Below, one piece after another: positions 26,092 to 36,420 of a stretch of DNA of 64,000 nt; within the stretch, counting starts at the first letter, position 1, and every line of letters starts with the position of its first letter. A model generated the notes under the pieces. The model saw nothing but the letters and a program-made list of their open reading frames with translations. It was not told where the DNA came from and did no database searches. The stretch is from Asticcacaulis benevestitus DSM 16100 = ATCC BAA-896 (GTDB lineage Bacteria; Pseudomonadota; Alphaproteobacteria; Caulobacterales; Caulobacteraceae): contig NZ_AQWM01000003.1 of NCBI RefSeq assembly GCF_000376105.1, positions 248,001-312,000 of the forward strand. Reading direction: 5' to 3'. The translations under genes and the position numbers were made by a program.

Positions 26092-27267
26092 ATGACAACT
26101 GAGCTTTTGGAAGGTTGCACGGGTGTATTGGTGCTGGCGGACGGCACGGTCTATCAGGGCCTCGGTTGCGGCGCCACGGGCGAAGCGCTCGGCGAAGTCT
26201 GCTTCAACACCGCCATGACCGGCTATCAGGAAATTCTCACCGATCCCTCCTATATGGAGCAGATCGTCGCCTTCACCTTCCCCCACATCGGCAATGTCGG
26301 CGTCAATTCGGAAGATATCGAGCAACTCGGTAATGACCCCAAGCGCGCCGCCAAGGGCGCCATCTTCCGCGACGCCCCTACCGCGCCGGCCAACTGGCGC
26401 TCGGATATGAGCTTCAATGACTGGCTGACATCGCGCGGCGTGGTCGGCATTTCCGGCATCGATACGCGCTCGCTGACGAAGAAGATCCGCGAAAACGGCA
26501 TGCCGCACGGCATCATCGCCCACGCGCCCTCCGGCGTCTTCGATCTCGAAGCCCTCAAGGCCCAGGCACGCGAATGGGCCGGCCTCGGCGGTCTCGACCT
26601 CGCGCCCGCCGCCACCTCGGCGCAATCCGCGACCTACACCACTGACCTGTGGCAATGGCCGGAAGGCTACAAGGACGGCACCAAGCACGAATTCAAGGTC
26701 GTGGTCATCGACTACGGCGTCAAGCAGAACATCCTGCGCGCCCTGATCGATACCGGCGCCGATGTCACCATCGTGCCGGCCACTACCTCGGCGGAAGACA
26801 TTCTGGCCCGCAAGCCCGATGGCGTCCTGCTGTCGAACGGCCCCGGCGATCCCGCCGCCACTGGCGAATATGCCGTGCCGGTGATCCAGAAGCTGGTCGC
26901 CTCGGGCGTGCCGGTGTTCGGCATCTGCCTCGGTCACCAGATGCTGGCGCTGGCTCTTGGCGCCAGGACCATCAAGATGAGCCAGGGCCACCACGGCGCC
27001 AACCATCCGGTCAAGGACGACACCACCGGCAAGGTCGAGATCGTGTCGATGAACCATGGCTTCGCGGTTGACCCCGCCTCGCTGCCGGAAGGCGTGGTCG
27101 AGACGCACGTATCGCTGTTCGACGGCTCCAACTGCGGTATCGCCATGACCGGAAAGCCGGTCTTCTCGGTGCAGCACCACCCGGAAGCCTCGCCCGGCCC
27201 GGTCGATTCGCTCTATCTGTTCGAGCGCTTTGCCCAGTATATGCGCGACGCCAAGGTGACCGCGTAA
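26092..27267 (+). CDS. carA: Carbamoyl-phosphate synthase, small (glutaminase) subunit
   Basis: A 391-residue CarA. The N-terminal domain has [20 protein letters not shown] and [13 protein letters not shown]. The C-terminal class I glutamine amidotransferase has [18 protein letters not shown], the nucleophile in FGICLGHQ (Cys 279) and [11 protein letters not shown] with the catalytic His and Glu. It feeds ammonia to CarB for carbamoyl phosphate, shared by arginine and pyrimidine synthesis. It is followed by a terminator, so carB is not simply co-transcribed. Confidence 0.97.
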   Translation: MTTELLEGCTGVLVLADGTVYQGLGCGATGEALGEVCFNTAMTGYQEILTDPSYMEQIVAFTFPHIGNVGVNSEDIEQLGNDPKRAAKGAIFRDAPTAPANWRSDMSFNDWLTSRGVVGISGIDTRSLTKKIRENGMPHGIIAHAPSGVFDLEALKAQAREWAGLGGLDLAPAATSAQSATYTTDLWQWPEGYKDGTKHEFKVVVIDYGVKQNILRALIDTGADVTIVPATTSAEDILARKPDGVLLSNGPGDPAATGEYAVPVIQKLVASGVPVFGICLGHQMLALALGARTIKMSQGHHGANHPVKDDTTGKVEIVSMNHGFAVDPASLPEGVVETHVSLFDGSNCGIAMTGKPVFSVQHHPEASPGPVDSLYLFERFAQYMRDAKVTA

Positions 27268-27279
27268 ACGTAATCCTGA

Positions 27280-27320
27280 GGCCGTGTGATCCGGTTGAGG
27301 ATCGCGCGGCCCCTGTTTTT
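27280..27320 (+). terminator. Intrinsic terminator between carA and carB
   Basis: A 13-bp stem with two G-U pairs (GGCCGTGTGATCC, loop GGTTGA, GGATCGCGCGGCC) followed by CCTGTTTTT, 12 bases after the carA stop. Confidence 0.8.
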
Positions 27321-27614
27321 CCAACAGTCCGCGACGCCCAGCGTCTTGATCCGCAAGGACAGGACGCGTGCACCTCCGTGTAATCTTGGGGCGATTGTGT
27401 TTCCCGTTATTTCAGGACTTCACACCTAGCGGATCGATCCGAGATTCTTAACATCAAGACTTGCAACGACCGCCCTTAGCCTCTAAAGCACCCGCTTAGC
27501 CATAAAACATACAGCGCCTGTCAGGCGCGTTTTCATCGGACTGTGAGATTCACAGCCCGCTCTAATTTTGCGCAACCGTCATGACGGCTTGCGCCTTGTG
27601 TACGAAAGACAACG
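27321..27614. other. Gap between the carA terminator and carB
   Basis: No open frame of note. This 294-base stretch is less G+C-rich than the genes and should hold the carB promoter. I see no convincing -35/-10 pair and no clear operator. A riboswitch or leader peptide cannot be supported from what I can read. Confidence 0.5.
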
Positions 27615-30600
27615 ATGCCCAAACGCACAGACATTAAATCCATTCTCATTATCGGCGCAGGCCCTATTGTGATCGGTCAGGCCTGTGAGTTCGATTATTC
27701 CGGCGTTCAGGCCTGTAAGGCGCTGCGCGAGGAAGGCTACCGCATCGTGCTGGTCAATTCCAATCCGGCGACGATCATGACCGATCCCGATATCGCCGAC
27801 GCCACCTATATCGAGCCCATCACCCCCGAATTCGTTGAGAAGATCATCGCCCGGGAGCGCCCGGATGCGCTGCTCCCGACCATGGGTGGCCAGACCGCGC
27901 TCAACACCGCCCTGGCGCTCGATGCCTCCGGCGTGCTCAAGAAATACAATGTCGAGATGATCGGCGCCAAGGCCGAGGTCATCGACAAGGCCGAAGACCG
28001 CCAGAAATTCCGTAACGCCATGGATAAGCTGGGCCTCGAATCGGCCAAGTCGGCCGTGGCGCACACCTGGGAAGAAGCTGTCGCGGGTCTGGAAGCCATC
28101 GGCGGTCTGCCGGCGGTCATCCGCCCCTCCTTCACCCTGGCCGGCACCGGCGGTGGCATTGCTTACAATCAGGAAGAGTTCAAGGAGATCGTCACCAACG
28201 GCCTCGACCTCAGCCCCACCACCGAAGTGCTGATCGAAGAATCGATTGTCGGCTGGAAGGAATACGAGATGGAGGTGGTGCGTGACACCGCCGACAACTG
28301 CATCATCGTCTGCTCGATCGAAAACGTCGATCCGATGGGCGTCCACACCGGCGACTCGATCACCGTGGCGCCTGCCCTGACCCTGACCGACAAAGAATAT
28401 CAGGTCATGCGCTCGGCCTCGCTGGCGGTGCTGCGCGAGATCGGCGTCGAAACGGGCGGCTCGAACGTACAGTTCGCGCTCAACCCCAAAGACGGTCGCA
28501 TGATCGTGATTGAAATGAACCCGCGCGTGTCGCGCTCTTCGGCGCTGGCCTCCAAGGCTACGGGTTTTCCTATCGCCAAGATCGCCGCCAAGCTCGCCGT
28601 CGGCTACACGCTGGACGAACTGCAGAACGACATCACCAAGACGACGCCGGCCTCCTTTGAACCGTCGATCGATTACGTCGTCACCAAGATCCCGCGCTTC
28701 GCCTTTGAGAAGTACCCCGGCTCTGAGCCTCTGCTCGGCACCTCGATGAAGTCGGTCGGTGAAGTCATGGCCATCGGCCGCACCTTCGCCGAATCGATGC
28801 AGAAGGCCCTGCGCGGTCTGGAAACCGGCCTGTCCGGCTTCGATGAGGTCGAGATCAAGGGCGTGAAGACCGCCGAGAACCCCGACGCCATCCGCGAAGC
28901 CGTGATCCGCGAACTGGGCCGCCCGACGCCGGACCGCATCCGCGTCATCGCCCAGGCCTTCCGCCACGGCCTGTCGGTCGAGGACATCAACGCCGCCTGC
29001 GAATATGAGCCGTGGTTCCTGCGCCAGATCGAGACCATTGTCTCCGAAGAAGCCAAGATCGGCGCGCTCGGCCTGCCGACCTCGGCCAAAGCCTTCCGCA
29101 CCCTTAAAGCCATGGGGTTCTCCGATGTCCGCCTCGCCAAGCTGACGGGCAAGACCGAAAAAGAAGTCCGCGCCATCCGTCAGGAACTCAATGTGCGTCC
29201 GGTGTTCAAGCGCATCGATACCTGCGCCGCCGAATTCGCCTCCTCGACTGCCTATATGTATTCGACCTACGAGTCGGGCGCACTCGGTCAGGTGCCGGAA
29301 TGCGAAGCCGAGCCGACCAATCGCGCCAAAGCCATCATTCTTGGTGGTGGCCCCAACCGTATCGGCCAGGGCATCGAGTTCGACTATTGCTGCTGTCACG
29401 CCGCCTTTGCCTTCAAGGACATGGGCCTTGAGGCCATCATGGTCAACTGTAACCCCGAAACTGTCTCGACCGACTACGACACCTCCGACCGCCTCTATTT
29501 CGAGCCGCTGACGGCCGAAGACGTGCTCGAACTGATCCATGTCGAGATGTCGAAGGGCGATCTGCGCGGCGTCGTCGTGCAGTTTGGCGGCCAGACCCCG
29601 CTCAAGCTGGCGCAGGCGCTCGAAGACGAGGGTATCCCCATCCTCGGCACCTCGCCGGACGCCATCGACCTAGCCGAAGACCGCGAGCGCTTCCAGCACC
29701 TGCTGCGCGATATCGACCTGAAACAGCCGATCAACGCGATCGCCCGCACGCCGGAAGAAGCCTTCAAGGGCGCCCATGAGGTCGGCTATCCGATCGTGAT
29801 CCGCCCCTCCTATGTGCTGGGTGGCCGCGCCATGGAAATCGTCCGCGACGACGAGCAACTGACGCGTTACGTCCGCGAGGCCGTGCAGGTGTCGGGCGAC
29901 TCCCCGGTGCTGATCGACCAGTATCTGTCGGCCGCCATCGAGGTCGATGCCGACGCCCTGGCCGATGGTTCCGGCAATGTCTTCGTGGCCGGCATCATGG
30001 AACACATCGAAGAAGCCGGTGTCCACTCCGGCGACTCTGCCTGTTCGCTGCCGCCGTTCTCGCTGAAGCCGGAAACGGTAGTCGAGCTGGAGCGCCAGAC
30101 GGTCGAACTGGCCCGCGCGCTCAAGGTCCGCGGCCTGATGAACGTCCAGTTCGCGATCCTTCACCCCTATTCCGATTCGCCGGAAATCTTCGTGCTCGAA
30201 GTCAACCCGCGCGCCTCGCGCACCGTGCCGTTCGTCGCCAAGACACTGGGCAAGCCGCTGGCTGGCATCGCTGCCAAGATTATGGCGGGCGAAACCCTGG
30301 CCTCGTTCAACCTGAAACCACGCGACTATCGCCACGTCGCCGTGAAAGAGGCGGTCTTCCCGTTCGCCCGCTTCCCGAACGTCGATACGGTGCTTGGGCC
30401 TGAAATGCGCTCGACCGGCGAGGTCATGGGCCTTGACTGGATTCGTGACGGCGAAGAGATGATCGACGCCTTCTCGCGCGCCTTCGCCAAGAGCCAGCTT
30501 GGCTCCGGCGTGCGCCTGCCGGCATCGGGCAAGGTCTTCGTCTCGGTGAAGGACATGGACAAGCCGGTGGTGCTGGACTCGATCCGCACCCTGCTCGATC

Positions 30601-30917
30601 TCGGCTTCAAGGTCGTCGCCACCGGCGGCACCGCCGATTACCTCAAGGCCGAGGGGCTCGATGTCGAGCCTATCAAGAAGGTGCTGGAAGGCCGCCCGAA
30701 CATCCTCGACGCCATCAAGAACGGCGAGATCGATCTGGTGTTCAACACCACCGAGGGCAAGCAGTCGCTGGCGGATTCGTTCTCGCTGCGCCGCGCCACC
30801 CTGATGATGAAGATCCCGTACTACACGACCGCTTCGGGCGCGGTGGCCGCCACACGCGCCATCAAGTCCGGCGCCACCGAACTGCTCGACGTGCGTCCGA
30901 TCCAGGAATATGCATAG
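27615..30917 (+). CDS. carB: Carbamoyl-phosphate synthase, large subunit
   Basis: A 1100-residue CarB with the duplicated ATP-grasp architecture. The first half opens with [18 protein letters not shown] and includes [16 protein letters not shown]; the second half repeats this with [17 protein letters not shown] and [14 protein letters not shown]. The C-terminal MGS-like allosteric domain spans about residues 960-1090. Length and all core blocks are normal. It makes carbamoyl phosphate from bicarbonate, 2 ATP and the ammonia channelled from CarA. It ends with a terminator that runs into the next gene's start. Confidence 0.97.
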   Translation: MPKRTDIKSILIIGAGPIVIGQACEFDYSGVQACKALREEGYRIVLVNSNPATIMTDPDIADATYIEPITPEFVEKIIARERPDALLPTMGGQTALNTALALDASGVLKKYNVEMIGAKAEVIDKAEDRQKFRNAMDKLGLESAKSAVAHTWEEAVAGLEAIGGLPAVIRPSFTLAGTGGGIAYNQEEFKEIVTNGLDLSPTTEVLIEESIVGWKEYEMEVVRDTADNCIIVCSIENVDPMGVHTGDSITVAPALTLTDKEYQVMRSASLAVLREIGVETGGSNVQFALNPKDGRMIVIEMNPRVSRSSALASKATGFPIAKIAAKLAVGYTLDELQNDITKTTPASFEPSIDYVVTKIPRFAFEKYPGSEPLLGTSMKSVGEVMAIGRTFAESMQKALRGLETGLSGFDEVEIKGVKTAENPDAIREAVIRELGRPTPDRIRVIAQAFRHGLSVEDINAACEYEPWFLRQIETIVSEEAKIGALGLPTSAKAFRTLKAMGFSDVRLAKLTGKTEKEVRAIRQELNVRPVFKRIDTCAAEFASSTAYMYSTYESGALGQVPECEAEPTNRAKAIILGGGPNRIGQGIEFDYCCCHAAFAFKDMGLEAIMVNCNPETVSTDYDTSDRLYFEPLTAEDVLELIHVEMSKGDLRGVVVQFGGQTPLKLAQALEDEGIPILGTSPDAIDLAEDRERFQHLLRDIDLKQPINAIARTPEEAFKGAHEVGYPIVIRPSYVLGGRAMEIVRDDEQLTRYVREAVQVSGDSPVLIDQYLSAAIEVDADALADGSGNVFVAGIMEHIEEAGVHSGDSACSLPPFSLKPETVVELERQTVELARALKVRGLMNVQFAILHPYSDSPEIFVLEVNPRASRTVPFVAKTLGKPLAGIAAKIMAGETLASFNLKPRDYRHVAVKEAVFPFARFPNVDTVLGPEMRSTGEVMGLDWIRDGEEMIDAFSRAFAKSQLGSGVRLPASGKVFVSVKDMDKPVVLDSIRTLLDLGFKVVATGGTADYLKAEGLDVEPIKKVLEGRPNILDAIKNGEIDLVFNTTEGKQSLADSFSLRRATLMMKIPYYTTASGAVAATRAIKSGATELLDVRPIQEYA

Positions 30918-30945
30918 GTTTCACAACCTGAGCCAAGCATGATAG

Positions 30946-30980
30946 ACTGCCCTCCAATTACAAAATTGGGGGGCAGTTTT
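30946..30980 (+). terminator. Intrinsic terminator of carB overlapping the next start codon
   Basis: ACTGCCCTCCAATT, loop ACAA, AATTGGGGGGCAGT, then TTTT: a 14-bp stem with one G-U pair. The G-run in its 3' arm is also the only ribosome binding site for the TTG start at 30979. Confidence 0.85.
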
Positions 30981-32349
30981 GCGTTATTTGGGACTTATCA
31001 GTCTGTTATTTTGCTTGGGCGCCGGTCCGGCAGGGGCGCAGGACATTTCAACAATTGCCGACACTACGGCACCATCGCTCGTTAAGAATGACGTACAACC
31101 AGCAAAGAATGTTGAGCGGCCAAACGGCGACTTATCATTCGTGCAAATCCAATTGGAAAGCCATGGAAGACGATCGGGAGACGGTCCTTTTACCATGACG
31201 ATTACGGGCGAGGGGACCGTGATCTATGTTCCGTCACACTTTGACTATGGCTGGATATTAGGACCGCAGACCTATCATATTGCGCCTCAGCAAATCGCTG
31301 CCATGCTGGATCTGGCTGAAAAAGCAGACTTCTGGTCCTTGTCTGACGTTTATCGTCCGGCCCCAATGCCAGAGGATGCACGATTTCCGGGGATGGATGA
31401 GGCGCTTAACGATGTTTATCGTGACGTTGAAATTAGTACCGAAAATAGAGTTAAGAACCTGCGTATTTACGACTCAGGCAGCCTGAACGGTGTACCGGCT
31501 GCGGCTGACGCACTCATCTATAAGCTTGCAGAATTGGCAAGGCGTGATTTGTGGTTAAGCTTCACACGCGAAACGACCGAGCAATTGGTAAAAAATGGCT
31601 TCGATTTTCGATCGAAAAGAGGTGGTGAACTGCTGATCCGCATGACTGTGTCATCAACTAATTCGGACGCAGACATCGAAGCTCTGCTCACTTTGGGAGC
31701 GCCGGCGGATTATATAGTTACCAACCACTTCCTTATGGACACAGCCCTGCTGGATGCCGCCATAAAAAGCGATCGGACCGTTTTCGTAGACAAACTGATC
31801 ACGGGTGGCGCACTGCTTACGGACGGCAAAACCGATCCCGTCAAAAGCGCGCGTGCTCTTGCTCATGCCGCCGCCAATATCTCCCCGACTATGGTAGCCA
31901 AGCTACTGTCGGATCATCCGCCCCTCGTCTTTAGTTCTAAAAATATGGCTGATGGCCGCTCTAAAACGAACGATATACCAGTCATTACTGTGGTAGGGCA
32001 GGAGAGTTCTCTTTCCTTTTGGGATACCGACAGTTCGGCAAATATTGATGATTTGGTCAAGGTAACGGAGCAACTTCTGGACGCGGGCGCTGGGATTAAC
32101 GACCGCAACAGTGCGGGCTGGAGTCTGCTCGACAATATCGCGCATCAGGGAAATGTCCCTTTTGCCGCCTGGCTGATCGCGCATCATGCCGAGGTTACGG
32201 AAACGACATTTACACCGATGTTAAGTGATGAAATGACCGTCATGCTCCTCAACAGCCAGCCGAAACTCGATCAGGCAGACTGGAAACAAATCAAAGCCAA
32301 TGCTGCACCCAAGACAGAGGCATGGCTGAAAGCGCATGACAAATGGTAA
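30979..32349 (+). CDS. Secreted DUF6438 / ankyrin-like protein
   Basis: A 456-residue protein with a signal peptide (LGLISLLFCLGAGPAGAQ). Residues about 50-190 resemble DUF6438 (FTMTITGEGTVIY, then IAAMLDLAEKADFWSLSDVY). The C-terminal half has ankyrin-like helical repeats, e.g. VTEQLLDAGAGINDRNSAGWSLLDNIAHQGN. The start appears to be TTG 30979, inside the carB terminator stem; later Met codons would lose the signal peptide. Base composition is clearly lower in G+C than its neighbours (by my count 26 of 60 bases in 31921-31980, against 46 of 60 in carB at 28921-28980), which suggests later acquisition. Function unknown. Confidence 0.72.
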   Translation: MRYLGLISLLFCLGAGPAGAQDISTIADTTAPSLVKNDVQPAKNVERPNGDLSFVQIQLESHGRRSGDGPFTMTITGEGTVIYVPSHFDYGWILGPQTYHIAPQQIAAMLDLAEKADFWSLSDVYRPAPMPEDARFPGMDEALNDVYRDVEISTENRVKNLRIYDSGSLNGVPAAADALIYKLAELARRDLWLSFTRETTEQLVKNGFDFRSKRGGELLIRMTVSSTNSDADIEALLTLGAPADYIVTNHFLMDTALLDAAIKSDRTVFVDKLITGGALLTDGKTDPVKSARALAHAAANISPTMVAKLLSDHPPLVFSSKNMADGRSKTNDIPVITVVGQESSLSFWDTDSSANIDDLVKVTEQLLDAGAGINDRNSAGWSLLDNIAHQGNVPFAAWLIAHHAEVTETTFTPMLSDEMTVMLLNSQPKLDQADWKQIKANAAPKTEAWLKAHDKW

Positions 32350-32421
32350 AAGCAATAGGTTCGTGAAGCCTCTTTGAACGTTTCAGGTCTTAACAAGACC
32401 TTAAGCGTGATCGCCTAAGCT

Positions 32422-32454
32422 AAGGGCGCGGAACGAGACCTCCGCGCCCTTTTT
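32422..32454 (+). terminator. Intrinsic terminator after the ankyrin-like gene
   Basis: AAGGGCGCGGA, 8-base loop, TCCGCGCCCTTTTT. It ends 15 bases before the next ATG. Confidence 0.88.
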
Positions 32455-32468
32455 CTGTGAGGTCGGCT

Positions 32469-33038
32469 ATGAAGATAACCGCCATCCCGTCCGTCAATGC
32501 GTTGCTGCCAGCCCAGCCGATTGAGCCCGTAGCCAATGCCCCTGATAAAATCGTGCCCGAAGCCTGGGAATCGATGCACGCGCGCAACCGCGCCCGCTTT
32601 CGCCGCCTGACCAACGTGCTTAGCGACGATCAGGGCACATACACCCTCGAAGAACGTCTGGCCGCCATGCAGGCGCTGAACGGCATGGCGGCCAGTGGCG
32701 AGTTGCGCGGCCTGGATGCGCGCAGCGCCCGTCTTCACCGCGAGCTGACCGCCAACAGCGAACTGGCGCAGCGCGAAGCCGCCATTTCAAAGGATGAGGT
32801 CAAGGCCGTGGTGCGCGCCATCGAAGACCACAGCTCGCCACACGACGCACAGGCCGCGTTTTTCGACACCCTGTCGGAAGAGGACAAGGCCGTGCATTTC
32901 AGCCTCAATGCCAACGCCATCGATCCCCACGGTCATCAGCCCTATGTGACCCTGGAACAGTATCGTCAGAAGCTGAAAACGCCTGACGCGACAGAGGACA
33001 CTCTGGCGCCGGGCTCGCTGATTTCCTCAACCATTTGA
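32469..33038 (+). CDS. Hypothetical protein
   Basis: A 189-residue soluble protein, mostly charged helix, with no signal peptide, membrane segment or known motif. The first 35 residues are Pro/Ala-rich and probably disordered; helices follow (RFRRLTNVLSDDQGTYTLEERLAAMQALNG and SKDEVKAVVRAIEDHSS). ATG 32469 has GAGG six bases upstream and beats the GTG at 32457. It starts right after a terminator, leaving little room for its own promoter. It precedes the large membrane protein gene by 174 bases. Function not recognised. Confidence 0.6.
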   Translation: MKITAIPSVNALLPAQPIEPVANAPDKIVPEAWESMHARNRARFRRLTNVLSDDQGTYTLEERLAAMQALNGMAASGELRGLDARSARLHRELTANSELAQREAAISKDEVKAVVRAIEDHSSPHDAQAAFFDTLSEEDKAVHFSLNANAIDPHGHQPYVTLEQYRQKLKTPDATEDTLAPGSLISSTI

Positions 33039-33212
33039 GCGTAACAAAAAGTAACCGGCTCACGTTGTTGTGAACCGCAATCGCTTCAGCTATGATTGCG
33101 CTGCAAAAAACTGCCACCTGAAGCCAGTTCCCTGCCGCAAAAAAGTCATGTGGAGGGGGCATTGGGCACGACGATTGCACGCATAAGACCTCCGTATCCG
33201 AGTTAAGACACC

Positions 33213-35564
33213 ATGACCCTGCCGAACTGGCTTCGTCCCGGCCAGCTATTTGCGAACCTGAACGCCCGCTTTCATGCCCTGCCGCCCGCCGTCCGCAAAG
33301 GACTGGTGACCGGCACGCACTGGGGGCTCTGCATCATCGCGCCGCTGCTGCTGTTCGCCGCCTTCTTCGACATCAATGTGGTAAACCCGACGCGGATCGG
33401 CTGGCTTCTGGACGAGGACTGGGGGCAGCACGTCCTCGGCTGGAACGCCTGGCGCCACATGCCGTGGTCGACCTTCAACCACGAAACCCTGCTGGGCGCT
33501 CCGGTCGGCAACACCCTGTTCTCGACGGATTCAAACCCGCTGTTCGCCTTCCTGTTCAAGCCGTTCCGCGACTTCCTGCCAGCCAATTTCCAGTATAACG
33601 GCCTGTGGTTCCTGTTCTGCGTGGTGATGCATTTCACCTTCGCCTACAAGCTGATCCGCCCGCATGCACCGGGCAAATGGAGCGCCATAGGCGGCGCCAT
33701 CGCGCTCTCGGCCCTGCCGATGCTCTATTACCGCATGCGTCACGATACCTTAGTGGCGCAATGGCTGATCCTTTGGGGCCTGCACCTCTTTATCAACGTC
33801 CGGGACGACACCCTGCCCGAAGGTAGCGGTCTGCGCTTCGTGCTGAGCTGGTTCGGCAATGGCCGGAAGATGCTCGGCTGGTGCGCGCTTTTGTTCGTCA
33901 CCGGCATGATCCACCCCTATCTGCTGTTCATGATCGCCGCCATCTGGGGCGGTGACTGCATCAAGCGCTTCTTCGGCGCCATGCGTATCGACATGAGTGA
34001 ACGCCGGCTGGTGGCCGACTGGAAGGTGATGCTCGATGCCGTCATCCGCGCCATGCCGCCACTCGCCCTGGCCATTGTGGCCCTCTATATCGGCGGCAGC
34101 TTTACCAAGGGCATGAGCCCCGGCGCCGGCGGTTACGGCTATTATTCCTTCCCGATGGACGGCTGGTTCAATCCGGTCAAGCCGGAATTTTCCGCCATCC
34201 TCAAGGCGTGGCCGCTTGATGGCGGGCAGTCCTTCGAGGGCTATCAGTATCTCGGTTTCGGTCTTATCCTGCTGGTGATCGCCGCGGTCGTGCTCTACAT
34301 CACCACGCCGGAAGCCAAGACCGCCCGCAGCTTCATCGCGCGTCTGCGCCCCCTGGCCATCCCCTTCTTCATCCTGTTCCTGATCGCGGTGTCGAACCAC
34401 GCCCAGTTCTACGGCTATGATGTGTGGAGGTTCCAGCTTCCGGAATCCCTGCGCCAGTCGGCCGCCGTACTGCGTGCGTCGGGCCGTCTGACTTGGCCGA
34501 TCACCTATCTTTTGATCGTCACCGCGCTGGTGGTCCTGTTCCGCAGCCGCCCGAAGACGATCGCCGTCCTGCTGCCGCTGGTGCTGGTGGTGCAGGCCTA
34601 TGACATCGCCGGCCTGTCACGCGCCATGCGCAAGGCCACATCGCTCGCCTCCAGCGACCAGATGTATTACCAGACGCCAAGCCCGGAATGGGACCAGCTC
34701 GTCACCCTGTCCAAGGGCGTCGATTTCTACCCGGCCAACGTCCATATGAACGACAAGCTGTTCTATGAGCTGACCTGGCGCGCCACTTCGCAGGCCAAGC
34801 CGGTCAACACCATGTACGCGGCGCGCGAAAACCTCATCCAGGTCGCCAATCAGGAAGCCGGCATGGACGCCTTCAAGCGGGGCGAGATCAAGTCGGATCA
34901 CCTGTTCGTCTTCCTCAAGCAGTGCGATGCGCCGTCCGAGCTATGGCCGCGCCTGCGGATGCTCGATGGCGTCTGGATCATTCCGCCGAAGGGTAGCACG
35001 ATCGAGCTGCAAAAGCCGGAATGGTCACCGCTGCGCTCCGAAGTGCGCTTCGGCTGGCTCGATCAAGGCACCTGCCTGCTCGATGAAAACTGGTCGCGCC
35101 CGGAATATGACGGCGTGTGGAGTGAAGGCCCGAAGGCCGATCTCCGCATCCCGATCCGCCACGTCGAGTTCGAGACGCCAAGCCCGAAGAAGCTGGAAAT
35201 GACCCTTAAGGCCAAGAGCCGCCAGCCGGTTCTGGTCGTCGTGATGGTCAATGGCGTCAAGGTCGGTGAAATGAACCTGACCCCGCGCGCCACGCTCAAC
35301 ACCCTGCCCCTGCCGGCTTCGGCCCTGCGCGGCGAAACCCTCAAGATCCGCTTCCTGGTCGAGGAACAGATCTATGAGGACGCCGCCGAGATACCTGTCA
35401 CGCCGGTCACACCCGTCAAGTTCAGTGGCCGTGGCGCGGCGGAGCGTGAAGCCGCAGCAAAGGTGGTTGTGCCGGTCGATGCGCGCGCGCTCGGCATCAA
35501 GCTGATCAATATCAAACTGGCGCCGCCCGAAGCGCCGCCTCCGAAAACCGTGCTTAAGGGCTAA
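33213..35564 (+). CDS. Large polytopic membrane protein, DUF6311-type
   Basis: A 783-residue protein. Residues about 35-470 contain some ten or more membrane helices, with acidic and aromatic loop residues after TM1 (WLLDEDWGQHVLGWNAWR), as in GT-C glycosyltransferase-like proteins. Residues about 480-780 form a soluble region, probably periplasmic. The layout fits DUF6311 proteins, which are presumed to modify cell-surface polysaccharides or lipids. That role is inferred from fold type only, and no glycan genes lie beside it. ATG 33213 is 174 bases after the preceding gene. Confidence 0.65.
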   Translation: MTLPNWLRPGQLFANLNARFHALPPAVRKGLVTGTHWGLCIIAPLLLFAAFFDINVVNPTRIGWLLDEDWGQHVLGWNAWRHMPWSTFNHETLLGAPVGNTLFSTDSNPLFAFLFKPFRDFLPANFQYNGLWFLFCVVMHFTFAYKLIRPHAPGKWSAIGGAIALSALPMLYYRMRHDTLVAQWLILWGLHLFINVRDDTLPEGSGLRFVLSWFGNGRKMLGWCALLFVTGMIHPYLLFMIAAIWGGDCIKRFFGAMRIDMSERRLVADWKVMLDAVIRAMPPLALAIVALYIGGSFTKGMSPGAGGYGYYSFPMDGWFNPVKPEFSAILKAWPLDGGQSFEGYQYLGFGLILLVIAAVVLYITTPEAKTARSFIARLRPLAIPFFILFLIAVSNHAQFYGYDVWRFQLPESLRQSAAVLRASGRLTWPITYLLIVTALVVLFRSRPKTIAVLLPLVLVVQAYDIAGLSRAMRKATSLASSDQMYYQTPSPEWDQLVTLSKGVDFYPANVHMNDKLFYELTWRATSQAKPVNTMYAARENLIQVANQEAGMDAFKRGEIKSDHLFVFLKQCDAPSELWPRLRMLDGVWIIPPKGSTIELQKPEWSPLRSEVRFGWLDQGTCLLDENWSRPEYDGVWSEGPKADLRIPIRHVEFETPSPKKLEMTLKAKSRQPVLVVVMVNGVKVGEMNLTPRATLNTLPLPASALRGETLKIRFLVEEQIYEDAAEIPVTPVTPVKFSGRGAAEREAAAKVVVPVDARALGIKLINIKLAPPEAPPPKTVLKG

Positions 35565-35631
35565 AAGGCTTTATTTGCACAGCTTAAATGTAGGGCGTAA
35601 CGACCTCCGGGCGAGGTTAACTCAAAATCGC

Positions 35632-35660
35632 TTTTAAAAATCGCGAAATCAAACTATAAG
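35632..35660 (+). promoter_or_regulatory. Candidate greA promoter
   Basis: TATAAG (35655-35660) with TTTTAA 17 bases upstream. RNA would start near 35667, giving a leader of about 140 bases that holds the attenuator hairpin. Confidence 0.4.
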
Positions 35661-35729
35661 GTCGGTCCGGCTCGTCTTGTGCACTGCACTTTACGCAGGG
35701 ACCGACAAGTCCATCACCGTCTTTTTTAT

Positions 35730-35771
35730 CCTGACCGGTTGTAGCCCCCCTCAACCGACGTCAGGCTTTTT
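35730..35771 (+). promoter_or_regulatory. greA leader attenuator (terminator hairpin inside the 5' UTR)
   Basis: CCTGAC-CGGTTG pairs with CAACCG-AC-GTCAGG (12 bp with a two-base bulge), followed by CTTTTTG. It is 34 bases upstream of the greA ATG and downstream of the likely promoter. An earlier arm pair, GTCGGTCC (35661) with GGACCGAC (35699), could form a second leader hairpin. E. coli greA also has a leader terminator that yields a small RNA (GraL); the sequences are unrelated but the arrangement is the same. Confidence 0.7.
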
Positions 35772-35805
35772 GTCATTCCTCAGGGTGGAAAGATATCAAT
35801 CGCAC

Positions 35806-36279
35806 ATGGAAAAAGTGCCGATGACCGCCGCGGGCTACCAAGTCCTCGACGATGAACTCAAGCGTTTGAAGTCGATCGAGCGTCCCAGCGTAATCGCCGC
35901 CATCAGTGAGGCGCGCGAACACGGAGACCTGTCTGAAAACGCAGAATATCACGCCGCCAAGGAGCGTCAGGGCTGGGTCGAGGGGCAGATTGCCGACATC
36001 GAGGACAAGATCAGCCGCGCCCAGGTGATCGACGTCTCCAAGCTCTCAGGCCAGCAGGTCAAGTTTGGCGCCACCGTCACCGTGGTCGATGAAGATACAG
36101 AAGAGGAAGGCCGCTACCAGGTTGTGGGCGACCATGAGGCCGACGTGAAATCGGGCAAGATTTCGCTGTCTTCGCCGCTGTCGCGCGCCATGATCGGCAA
36201 GGAAGTCGGCGATGTCGTCGAAGTGCCGACACCCGGTGGCGTCAAGGCGTACGAAATCCTCAAGGTCGAGTGGATCTGA
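35806..36279 (+). CDS. greA: Transcription elongation factor GreA
   Basis: A 157-residue GreA. The N-terminal coiled coil carries [18 protein letters not shown], with the acidic tip residues that reach the polymerase active site, and the C-terminal FKBP-like domain ends with [18 protein letters not shown]. It rescues backtracked RNA polymerase by stimulating transcript cleavage. ATG 35806 (MEKVPMT) is the family start; a longer frame from 35677 only reads through the structured leader. The gene is preceded by a terminator-like hairpin, so transcription into it is probably attenuated. Confidence 0.95.
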   Translation: MEKVPMTAAGYQVLDDELKRLKSIERPSVIAAISEAREHGDLSENAEYHAAKERQGWVEGQIADIEDKISRAQVIDVSKLSGQQVKFGATVTVVDEDTEEEGRYQVVGDHEADVKSGKISLSSPLSRAMIGKEVGDVVEVPTPGGVKAYEILKVEWI

Positions 36280-36420
36280 TACGCGTAACTGGCATTGCTG
36301 CTACGCAGCATAGCTTTTCCGTGCTTCGATGACATACGGAGACTCGTCCGGCGCGGGCCGCGGCGTGTCTCCCCTTGTTATCTATGCCTTTGGCTTAGCT
36401 CTGGATCTTGGGAGTAGTCG

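Noticed and set aside
27579-29540. A 653-codon open frame on the minus strand opposite carB
   Set aside because: It is a shadow of the high-G+C carB gene: low-complexity Gly/Arg/Asp-rich translation with no family sequence, while carB is certain on the other strand. The same holds for long frames opposite carA, the acetylesterase, xylX and trxB.
35677-35805. N-terminal extension of greA
   Set aside because: GreA proteins start at the ME-K-P-MT motif, which is at 35806; the upstream frame reads through two RNA hairpins.
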